This document shows, in pieces, positions 37,426 through 49,400 of a stretch of DNA of 64,000 nt. This DNA comes from Nereocystis luetkeana (Eukaryota; Sar; Phaeophyceae; Laminariales; Laminariaceae). The DNA lies in contig JARUPZ010000023.1 of the NCBI GenBank assembly GCA_031213475.1, positions 9,628,157-9,692,156 on the forward strand, given 5' to 3'. Below the pieces are notes generated by a model. The model did not search any database. It was not told where the DNA came from and saw nothing but the letters and a program-made list of their open reading frames with translations. Numbering within the stretch: position 1 is the first letter of the stretch; each line of letters opens with the position of its first letter. Made by a program: the position numbers and the translations under genes.

Positions 37426-40400
37426 GTGCTGCCCACGGCGCTGCTGGAGACTGCGCGGAAGGGAACGCATGGCCCGCTGCAGGAGGGTCCGCCGCACGCG
37501 AACAAAGTTCCCGAGACGGGCCTGGATCTTGTCGATCGTGTGCAGCTGTCGGGGCCGCAGGAGGAAAAAAGGGGGAGGGGGGGGGGGGGGTTAAGTGAGA
37601 GGGACGGAGAGAGCGCGAGAGAGCGACTAAGAGAGGGGCTCAAATAGACAAAACGGCGGATGGGGAAGGGGGACGGGAAGCGGGGGGAAACAAACAAAAC
37701 TACTATAATTGAGAAATGTTGCACATGCCTCATTTCGCTCGCACGGGAGACGGACAGACAGACGGGCGTACGCACATACCTTTAGATCCATAGCGCAGTG
37801 CGTGGCGAGGGCTCCTCCCATAGAGTGGCCCGTCACGTAGAGCTTGATGTCTGGGGGGTCGTCCTCGCTCAGCAGCCAGTCCACCAACGTCTTGCGGACG
37901 GTGGCGTGGACCTCGCCCCTCACAGCCTGAACGAAAACCAAGGAAGCAAACGCGTGGACACGAACATCAGAGGGGGTCCACGGCGGCGACGGAGACCCCC
38001 GAGGTAACGGGGAAAAGGCGTTCCGTACATGCGGAGCGGGAAGGGGGCGGGCGGGGCGGAGAAAAAGCGGATGGACCCTGTGGAGATCCGACTCTTCACT
38101 CGAAGCACGCCTTCGTTCAGGGCTAACTAACTGCAGCCATCCCCCCCAACCTCACCACCAAAGGATAGGGGTGGGGTGGGGTGGGGTGGGGTGGGGGTGG
38201 GTTGCTCAATGAGGTCGTGTGTTGTGGCGTGTGCAAAAGCGCAAACCCACCGAACACACAAGGTTTTGGCCTTTGCCGCCTTCCCCTACACCCCGATATA
38301 CATATATATATATATATATTTATTGTAAATTGCGCCTCCGCGCCAAGGGGCTACGGCAAACACAACACAACGCATCGGCATTGGCCACTGCTACCCCTAC
38401 TCCAGCTGTTGCCGCTGCAAGCGCTGCAGCTGAAACTGCGCCGCCACCTCCCCCCCCCCCACCCCCCCATTTCTTCCGAATGCTCCACAAAAGTTCCAAG
38501 ACAAGCGCTCCCACCCGCTCCCCCATCCTCCCGCCATTCATAGCTTCCCACGGTGGCAATTCGTTGGCCGGACTCACCTCGTACGAGTTCCAGAAGCCGG
38601 TGTGAACCTGCCCCCACAGGTACTGCCTCAGCACTGGGATGCGGTTGATGCCGATCACGTGGGCCGCGTTGTCGGCAACCTCGAGACCCCTCCTCGCCGC
38701 CTTCGCCGCCCTGTCCAGTCCCGCCTCCGTCCCTCTGACAAAGCCTTCCCCGCGCCGCACCAGCCCGCGGCCAAGACCTTCCATTACGCCGGGCGACCCC
38801 TGCTCACGGTCGTGTGCGTGAGGCCGGGAGGGCGGGGCGGGGCGAGGGGGGGGCGCTTGAGAGATTAGCGTGAGGGTGAACGCGTGCGCATCTCGACCAA
38901 GAGGAGACGAAAAAAAAAGCCAAGACAAAACAAGAAAAAAAACGGGGTGTTGAGCATATGCCTCGTGCGAGGGGAGGCCCCCGTCAGGACATAGAATAAA
39001 ATAGAATAAGCGCCACGCTTCGTATAATGCAACAACCACGTCGTGCGCAAAAACAAAAAACGTGCTCTGGTGGGCTACATTTGACAAATTGTACAAGGAA
39101 ACAGTTCACATCATACGTTACCCAGCAAAAAAACATTATTTTCATGAAACCTTTAACCTTATACTATAGCTCGGACAGGAAGTAATATCGGCCGCGAGCC
39201 GTAGAGAAAGGCTCAGCAAGTCATAAATAAGCCCCTCCATTGCGCGGACTGCGGGAACACGGCAACGTCCCCGCCCCGCGATTGCGCCGGGGTGGAGGCG
39301 TGCCTCGTCTAGGTTCCCCCACAAGCGCAAGCGCCCCGACTTTACCCCTTGCACTATTAACACTGCGAGTGCTATTGCACACTAAATCCAAGTTCGTAGT
39401 GTATCACCAAACAATGCGAGTGCAAGGTCTGAAGGGGTTAAGTGGGAGAAAAGAGAAAGGGAGAGGGGTAGCGCCGGCCACAGTCCACAGCACACGGGCA
39501 AAAGGGCTACGGATCGCTTGAAAAAAAAACAAACACACACACACGCACACAACGCACACCAAGGACCGCGAGCTGAGAGACACACGGTCGAGAGCGCGAC
39601 GGCAAGCAATGAAACAAAGAAAGTAAACTAAAAATTACGTGACCGGATGCCAAGCGAAGTTCCACCCCACCCCCACCCCCCCGAAAAAAAATCCTGAACC
39701 ACCCCTCCCCTTACGCCACAACCGACGGGTTACCTGCCACCGTCCCGCTCCCCCTGCAACGAAGGACATGGCCCGCCACGGTGCGCCCCCCCTTCCTGGC
39801 CCTTCCTCCTCCTCCGCCGCCCCTTTCGCCTCCAGCATCGCCGCGTGGTCGTACGACGCCGCACGGTTCCGCGTGCGCACGCTGCCCCCGGCGAGCAGGT
39901 CCTTCGAGGCCGGCCACAGTCTCCCTCCCTGGTGCCCAGCGACGGACAGCCGCTTACCCTTCTCAATGTCACTCACGACGGTCATGGAGTGGCTGCGGCC
40001 GATGCGGGGGCTACCGGGGGTGCCAAGCTCCGGCCCCCACCAGCTTTCCACGGGGCCGCTTGGAAGGGAGGAGGGTTCCTCGCCCGCTCCGACCTGTTTT
40101 TCCTCTTCGCCGCGGTCCGCTTCGTCACCGTTGCCGATACAGGCGGGGGCTGCGGCGGTGGCGGCAGCAGCAGCAGCAGTGGCGGCGCCGAAGGCGGCGG
40201 GGGCGGAGCCCCGTCTCCGGGCCCCCTTCTTCCCTCCCGCAATTGCAGCGCCGCCGGAATTGTCGTCGTAACCGCCGCTCCGTCTGAGAACGGGAGTAGA
40301 GCGCTTGTCCTTAGCGCCGGGGCGGTTGACGGGGTCGCGGTCCCACGACTCGCGAAACTGCCACGGGAGTAGCGAGAACCCCTTCAAGACGGCGCGGATG

Positions 40401-43400
40401 CCGGAAGGTGATATCGCTCGGGACCGCTGCCTGTCGCTGCCGCTGCCGTCGTCTCCGGCGAATGACCCGCTGCTAGCCCCCCTTATGCCGCTGCTGCGGC
40501 CGCTGCGGCCGCTGCGGCCGCCGCCGCCGCTGCCGCGCATGTCGCGCCGCGTGGTGGCCGAAGAGGCTCCCGAAGACATCCTCACAGGCGATGGCTTATC
40601 CGCAACCGCACCGTTGTCACCACCCACGGTGTCAGTAGTGTCGTCCGTGGCGCTTTCGGTAGAGCTGTACCCGCTGGTACACTCGCCGCCGTCTCCGCCG
40701 CCCTGTCCAAGGCCGGCGGGCGTGGGAAGGTTGGTAGCGTTCGAATCAGAGCCGCCGGTACCGCTGCCCACGCTATTGGACCCTCGGCGTCGAGCGACTG
40801 GGGTCGATGAGGCTGAAGCCCACCCCGCGGCGTTCGCAACGATGTCGGCGTAGCTTTCGGTGGGAATGCGGGACGGGGTAGCGCCGGAGCCGGAAGAGTA
40901 GTTGGCGGTGATGGGGGGCGGGACAGGGTTGCCGCCGTGGCTGCTGGCGGCGGACTGCATCTCATCGTCCTGGTCGGGCGTTTCGGCAATTGTAGCAGAC
41001 GCGATACAAATTAAAGAAGCAGGAGTAGACGAGGGCGGGGGTGAGGGTGGGGGTGGGGGAAGGGATGTACTCATTATCATGCATGGCCGTAGTTATATGA
41101 CCACAGACCGTGGGGCATATTCATTTGTTGCTCGCCTCGGTTATTCTGACCATTGACCACGCATCCCTTTCGAGACGGAGCACCATTTTTACTGCTAAAA
41201 AAAGAGACACTTCCAACAGTGCAGGGCAAAGAGAGGAGCGGGATAGCGCGGGCGGAGACTAAACAAAGCGGTGGCAAAAAACACAAACGTGACACCGTAC
41301 ACGGAAGCTCTTGGCGCTCATAAAGCAGCTGTACCCTCGCGGCTTGCGGCAGACGTTGCCGTACCCCCCCCCCCCCTCCCCCCCACCTCTTGCAGAAGGG
41401 GGGGGAGGGGGGGGAGGGGGGGCAGGGCGAATGCATCGCCTTCGCCAGGTGAGCTGCTAAACGTGGCGTATATTCCCACTCCGATTGACTGGAGGACGCG
41501 CAACTCAACAGAGTCAAGACCGAGACCCCAACCGCCTCCTTTGCCCTTCTCTCTGCTTGCACCGCTGCCCCCCTCCCCCCCCTTCCCCCCCGTCGTCTCC
41601 TCGGTGCGGCGAGGACCTCACCTCCTCCTCCTCCTCGTTTGCAGACGCCATGTGCTTAACGACGTCGTGAAGGGTTTCTGCCGCGTGTATGTCGATGTCC
41701 TCCGCGATCACCTCAGGGGCCTCGGCCTCCCGGCCCTTCGGCATCATCTGGTCGAGGTTGAACTCCGTTTGCAAGAACCTTGCGGCGAGGAAACGGGACG
41801 CTCTCCGGTGTTTGAAAACCGATAAATAAACGGTTTTTGAAGAAACGTTTCGAAAAACCGTTTCAACGACAAGTCAAAAACAATGAAACAAAAAAACGGA
41901 TTACAAAAACACACCTGGTATCTAAATAGCACTTTTTACACGTTTCCAGGGTGGACCCCGCAAGGTCACGGCGGCAATATACACAAGCGCGGGTTAACAC
42001 GAGAGGCTAGCGAGGAGAGGGTTCTCGCGAGTCGGCCAGCCAAGACGCATTCGACACTACGCGCGTCTCCATGGATCGGTCGCGTGGCGGATGCCAACCA
42101 GCCAACCAGGCTTCCTACCGAAGACTGTCCCCAACACAAGCGCCTACAGCACGTACACCTCCAACCACTTCACCTGAGGTTGTCCATCCAGTGCTTCGTG
42201 CCAACCGACCCTCGGAAAGCAACCACGATTCGCTACACGTCGGGGGCGGGACGGACGATGAACGGAATTCACAGGCAGGTGCAGGGGCGGGGGGGGGGCA
42301 ACGCAGCGAATAAGGAGAAAAAAAAAACGAATTTGTCAGACGGCAAAAAGTCAAGTCAAAGCAAAAGCCAAATCGAGTCAAACCAAGCCAACCTAAGCCA
42401 GGACATTGAAGCCAAAGCAAAGCCAAGTCAGTTCGGGCCAAGCCGAGCCCAGCCAAGCCAAGCCGAGCTAAAAGAAGGCTGCAGGCGCAGCGGCGGGGCC
42501 GGCACCCTCTACCTATTATGCTCCATCCCCCAAGACCGCGCCTCTTTCTCGGTGGTTTCTGCCGTGGCCATCACGGTGCGTGCCAGGGCCGGAGGATGAT
42601 AGCGTCGTCAGCAATTGATAGGATGAAAGCGCAACCACCACGGACAAAGTACCACCAAAACGGAGAGGGAAGGTGTAGCACCCGCTCAACCAATGAGGGG
42701 GGGGGGGGAACTCGATAGCATGCATGGCCAAATTCGTATGACCATAGACCCTCGGGAGGGGGGGGGGGTGTACTCGATAGAAGAGATGTACTCGAGCTCA
42801 TGCATGGCCGAAGTCGTATGGCCATAGACCCTCGCATCCCTTACATTGCCGGGACGGAGCATGTCGGGTTGTCACCGACCAGGCAGACATTGCTTGCACC
42901 AAGCGCGAACCGCCGTGAGGTGTCTGGCGAGTCGCATGAAGGGTGAGCTGCATCCCACTAAGAACCGCTTGTGAGGCGGACTTGCATATAGATGGCAGCT
43001 TCAACGAGTTGATATCATTTCCGGTGTACCGAGGGTGGGGTTATTCAGGGAGCCTCTTGCCCAGGAGGTAACCGGACTGCCAAAGTTTTCTATCCAACGT
43101 TTGCCCGTCTTCGGTCGTAACTCAACTCCGTCGGTCTCGAAGCAGGATGCCTCTTCTCCTTCCTCTCCCCATCACGACACGCGGTATTTTTTATCGCCCA
43201 ATTGGGGGTCGACACTCCCCTTCCTTCCCCGCTTCAATGCTTCGCTCGCCAACTCAACGTCGGCCTGTGCCGGAGTCAGATAGCACGTTCGTACTCAACC
43301 ATGTGTTACGCGTGGCCACGGTCCACGACGCAGGCATATCAGAAAAGAGGGGCGCGCATTCAACGCAAATACCGCCCCAGAAGTTACTACACAAAGACGC

Positions 43401-46400
43401 GGGCTAAGGCCGACCCACCACACCACCACGCGGGGTTTCGATTGCGGGTCAAGAACAAACACACCGGCTCCTACGGATAGCCGGCAACCGGTTTCACGGC
43501 CGGGCCGCGTTGTGCACAAAAAAACGCCTCACCCTTCATGCGACTCGCCAGACACCTCACGTTTCGCTTCGCGCTTGGTGCAAGCAATGTCTGCCTGGTC
43601 GGTGAAACCCCGACATGCTCCGTCCCGGCAATGTAAGGGATGCGAGGGTCTATGGTCATACGACTACGGCCATACATGATATCGAATACACCGCTCCTAT
43701 CGAGTACGCCCCCCCCTCTGCCGCCGCGCCTCGAGCACGCGATACACTCCCCAGGCTCTCATCACTCAGCTGAGAGCCGTCAACCCTTTCGGGACCAAGA
43801 CTTACCGACCAGACTGATGAGGAAGTTCGGTCTTACCAAACCGTTCAGCATACGTAATACCTGGTAGTTGTGCTATGCACGAGGCGTGTCGCTACGCACG
43901 AAACAGTACTGATGATGCGCAAGACTTTCGTACGAACTACTCTTCTGCTGAAAATGCGTGCCCCAAGGAGCCAAGAAGGGGCTCCTTGGAGTGGCCGACG
44001 CTGGCAATGGCATTACTTCGTTTTTTTCGTCCTTTTTTCCCTCTCCAAAATGAGTGGGCTGATCCCAAACTCTCCAACTAGTTAATATATAGTTGGCTAT
44101 TAACCCTATCAGGACCGCAATCCCGTTTTGGGGACAAAACCACTCAAATTCCAAGTATTTTGTCCCCCCAAAAAGGTTGAGAGGTGTATAGTACAGATAG
44201 TTGCGGGCGGCGATTCTGCGTAGTTTTCTGCGTCTTGGTGTCTTCGCTGGCGAGTTTTGCGGCACGGATTTACTGTAGTCGTAAAACATGAAAACAAAAA
44301 AAGACAGATAGTCAGCGTACTTCGCCACACCCAACTACTACTCAGGGGGCGTAAATACAAGGACCGCTTGGTCTTCATAGTACTCTGAAACAAAAAAGAG
44401 GGGACGCCAGCAGGATGGATCCCAATTCGGGAAAGCCTCATTGTTGTACTGGGAGACAGTGAATAAAATATCACTCCGTTGAGCGATATCGCAGCTCTAC
44501 AACAGCACGACATCGTAAAAAGAGGCTGCATAGTGAAAAAAAACAAAAAAACATCCACCTACTCTCTGCGGCGAGGTGCCGCGTTGATTGCCAGACAATT
44601 AATGCGGGAGCAGTAACCCTGGGTGAAGAGTCTCCGGCTGGCCGCAGCAGGAGGTCTCATTGATCCCACACTGTCTGCCTGGTACGGACTAACTTACGAC
44701 GCGATGTTACATACAACAGCAATGCATAAAAGGCTTTCCTTTTACGGCCAGGGCGGTAATAACCGGCCGCGAAGTCCAGCTGCCTAACTCACAGCCCTGT
44801 TAGCTGCCTAACTCACAGCCCTGTTGCATTTACACAGCCCTTCTACCTGACGGTCATGAAAAAAAGCGTCCATGCATCGCCGGAAATCGGAGAAACGAGA
44901 GGTGTGAGGCGGGAAGGGAGTCTCACCGCCCTAGGCTTGTCCTGGAGCACGAAGCAGTGCGTGTCGTGCTGGGCGTTGAAGATGTGGGCGATGAGCTCGA
45001 AGCCCACCCGCTCGAAGTTAGCGATGCCGAAATGATAATTGTTGGGGTTCGTGAAGTCAGCCGGGTCGTTGTAGGTCTCCCACGCCAATTCCAGGAGCCT
45101 GTTTACAATCCCCCGATACAAGCGAGAGCGCGCACAAAACGCGGGGGTGGCAGGGCGGAAGAAGGGGGGTGGGGGGGGGGCGGGAACAAAAACGCGGAGT
45201 CAGACAGGCGTTACACGATAGTTTGGGAGCACAACCTCTGCCTGGTCCGCGTTCCGTGGCAGGGGGCAGGTCGGTATTCCTTCTTCCGTTGGGGCGCCGG
45301 TGGCGTCGGAAGCGCGCGCGTCCGCGGAAGCGACTTTGAGACCCCTGGCCCGATGCCCCCCCCGCATGAACCAGCCGACCAGCAAAGCCAGACGGTGCTG
45401 ACTATAGAAGCATGTGCGTCAAGAAAAGGTGCTATCAACCACGGAGGGGGCCGGGTGGGGGCAGGGGGGGGGCAGGTGGCGGTAGCTAAGCTTCTCGCAC
45501 ACCGGCAATGACGTACACAAAAAAACATAAAACTAAGCAAGTCTACCTACGCAACAGTTATACCCTCGCCAAACGCCTAACCGCGAGCGACACGCTTCGC
45601 AACAAATCGCCGCTGCAGCGGCAGCCTCCACCTCCTTTCAAAAACGGACGGCACTTCCGCGACCGGATCGTTTCCACCGCCACCGCCACCGCCACCGTCG
45701 CCACCGTCGCCGTCGCGTTGCACCCCACGTGTCCCCCGTCGCCCCACGCCCGGCCCAAGGTGGCCCCTTGGGGGTTCTACGCGCACGCGGACACACAAGG
45801 CACAGCCGCGAACACAGACACGAACGCCCCCAAATTGTACCCTCGAAACCCTACAGACCCCGCCCAACGCCGGCACTGGCCACCATCAGCCCCTCCGCAT
45901 AATCCAATCTCCTCTACCCGCAACGTACTGGATGGACCCTAACCCATCCCCCCCTCCCCCTGCCCGGTACACGTCTCTTGAACGCTCGCGCTCACCAAGC
46001 GGCCGTCTCGACGCAGAAAAGGGGCCGCTCTTCGACCGAGTCCTCGCTCTCCATCCCGGCATCGCCCGGGGAGGCTCTCGGTGCATCCCGGGAGGAAGGA
46101 ACGCCTCGAGAAGCGTCGTCGCCCTGCGGCGCGCCTCTTTTCCGGCGCTCCTTGGCGAGCGGAACTTGCGCCTCGAAGTAGACGAAGCGCACCTGAGCGC
46201 GCGCCAGACACGCATGATTTCATGAGCGTTTGTTCGGAGAGGGAGAGCGCACCCGCCGCCGTGGCAGGTGGGGGGCGGGACGATTATCGGGTATAGGTCC
46301 ACGAGGGTCGGAAAGATGACGAGGTAACAACTCTATCAGCAGCTGCCGCTGAGCAGCGGTAGCAGCAGAAACATAGGGCGGGAGTAGGGAAACATTAGGG

Positions 46401-49400
46401 GAGCCGTAGCCGGCGGGGGGACGCGATGCGGGGAGGGGCAAGCATCCACACAACTAGCGCCTCGGGGACAAACAGCATGCAACAAGGCGTGGGACAACAA
46501 ACCACATATTTTCGTGAGGTAACCTGTCGTACTGGAGTGAAAGCTTAATCAAGTACAGTACACACAGTCCATTGACCCCATTGGCCGCAGTGACGGTGGC
46601 GGTGACGGCGGCCGCCGCGTGTCTCGCACAGCAGACACACTACCGCAGCTTGGGGTTCCTCTCGGTCTGCGTCAACGCGCCAAAGATGATGCGGGGAAAC
46701 GGTGAAAAATCATGTCGGCGACAAGTTGCCGTGCGCCACCCGAGCGCCAGGCATTGCACCAGGTCGGTCGTCAGCGCCGCGTAGCCAGGCTGCTCTATAA
46801 ATATGTATTTGTGTGATTTCTCGGGCGCAAAAAAAAACCCAACACAAAACGACGAGCGAAGAGACCACCCAAGGGTGGCCACCCCTGAGCTCGGCATCTG
46901 TCTCCTTTCCTCACCGCGATGTCCCTGAACAGCTTCGATTCCTTCAGCGAGGCAGGCAAGTAGAGCAGCATCAGCAGCACGGTGTACGCGCACAGGATAG
47001 AAGCCGACCCCAGATGATCCTGTTGAGCGAAAGTCACCGCCGCGTGGTTCAGGCGCGGGCGCGCGACCACGGAGGGGGGCGGGTGGTTGGAGGCGTCACA
47101 CTTTGCTACTACTGCTGCTGTTGCTTGCCACTGCTGCTGCTACTGCTGCTGCTGCTGCTACTGCCTCTGTTGCTGCTGTTGCCGCTGCCACGGCCGCTTA
47201 TCGCTGCTACACTCGCGCTCAAGAAAATCTCCGGTCAGTGTTGCACGTACGACAGAAGCAACTACAACGACAACGACAACAACAACAAAGGTAACGGCAA
47301 CGATAACTACGGCGGAAGGGGCGCGGCCTCGCGCTTTTCCGATGCAGGAAAACCGCGCCCTTCCACCCGCACCAGTGGTACAGAAGGATGAGACCGGGCA
47401 GAGCTAGAGAAAAGACAAGGCGCGCGTGACGCGTGACGCTCGCGCCCCTCACCTGTCGCGTCTTGATGAAGAGGGTGAACTCAGCCGCGACCGTGTTTCC
47501 GCCCAGCTCGTTCTTAAGGATGTCGCTCAGCCTCCACAGGGCGAACATTACGTACACCACGCCCAGCAAGAAAGCCTGCACATTTTGGGGAAACGGACGC
47601 CTCAGGTGCTACAAAGCGCGGCCCAGAAGCGTGCCGAGGATAGCTCGAGGCCGATAACCCCCGCTTCCCATTGATTCGGATCACCGCACGGCCGCGAGCC
47701 GCGCCCGGCGTGTGATTACTACTACTACTACTACTACTGCTAGAATATAAACAGTAAAAATTGAAAATATTAATGGTACAATTGTCTCGTAGGTAGCTAA
47801 CAAATTCAATGACAGTCCTCCCCGTGGCGTCCAGTTCCGCCGTACCGAGCACAGAACAACGAGATATATACATCAAATCGCGAGAACAAACTTGGCGCTT
47901 ACGTAAAAAAGGGCAACGATGGCAAGGGTGGGAGTGTGTTGCCTACGACCTTGGCGAGGTATCACGACCTGCGGGAGGGAGTACGGGGGGAGGGAGGGAG
48001 GGAGGGAGGGAGTACGGGGGGAGGGATGTAGGGAGGGAGGGAGGGAGGGAGGGAGGGAGGGAGGGAGGGAGCACCTGCAGGGCGAAGAAGCGGTAGGACA
48101 GCTGCTGATACCGCGAGGGGACGTACGGGAGCTTCCTCAGCAACCGCCCCGAGATGTACATCCTGCACAGCATCCACGCCGCCCAAAACCCCACCAAACA
48201 AACACGCGCGGAGGCGACCTGCCGGCAGAAGGAGGACGCGTGATAGATATAAGCATACACGGGATGTCATGAGGCAAGACGATGCATGAACATACATGCG
48301 CCGCTGGCTCAAGGGAAAGAACGGGAAGAGGGGGCGGATTACCAGGACGGGCGGGGCTAGGGGAGGGTGTGTGTGCTCATGACACGCGGATAAAACCCAA
48401 AACGTCAAAACCGTGCTCCGATCCAAGCCCCCCCACTAATTCACCGAGCACAGTGATGTTGTCCTTTGCGATATGATTTTCGTTTTTCGTCGCGATTCTC
48501 CCCCCCGGCCACCCCCCCACCACATGGAAGGACGAGCGCTCTGTCTTGGTTGTGTCTGCCCGACATCTTGGGGTAACCTCCGCAAACTGCAACAAAACTG
48601 CAACTCTCTGTCCTGTACGGGCGGAACCCTCTCTCGGCATCGACAACACCGCAGCCCCCCCCCCCCCCCCCCCCCCGGCAGCCCCGCCATCCCCCCCCCT
48701 CCCGGCCCCAACAGCTGCCTGCTACCAGCTACAGTTACATCGTACGCTTCACCTTCACCAGTAAGATATTTCGATTTACGCCGTTTGCGTTCTCACGCGG
48801 TCAGCGCTACAGCAAAACCGCCGCAAGCTGCCGCTGCAGGCGGCAGCTCCAGACATTGATCGACCCGACGCTCTCACACGGAAGTCTCAAAAAGTCCCAG
48901 CGAAGACAAGCATGCCCCTCCTCGGCTCAGCTCGCCCCCCACCCTTCGTGCGACTCGCCGAACATTTCACGGCGCTTCACGGTTTGTGCGAACAACGTCT
49001 GCCGAGTCGGTGAAAACCTGACGTGCCCCCTGTCCGGTCCATGTAGGGGTGCGAGGTTCTCTATGGTCGTACTAATACCACGGGCATGCATGATGACATG
49101 AGAACACCCCCTCTGCAGGCCCTTTTCGCTTGTCCGAATGTACGTTTTGTGGTGGATACAGCAAAATGCTTTGCGTCCCCCCCACGCTTTCCGCCCACCC
49201 ACGATGGCCTTTCGTACGGCGTTGATTTTGATTGGCCCGTATGACCCTGATAGGCATGGCCGTTGCTTCGGCGCCAATTCTGACTGGACCAAGAACGACG
49301 GCGGTTACTGCGGCGCTTATTTTGGTCGGCCTTACCAAGCCAACCCCTGCTACGATGGCCATTCCTACATCGCCTGTTTTGCTTCGGCCGAAAACGATGG

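Noticed and set aside
36490..37647. 385-codon plus frame
   Set aside because: Antisense of the exon that contains SFGAPRVGN; opens only because of triplet composition.
39639..40853. Several long plus frames
   Set aside because: Antisense of the 412-codon lipase insertion exon.
44570..44590. CGCGGCACC on the minus strand as the lipase R-G-T motif
   Set aside because: The residues before it do not fit the family; FRGS at about 42200 fits in sequence, phase and splice sites.
47985..48072. Possible CRISPR-like or satellite array
   Set aside because: It is a simple GAGG repeat without spacers.
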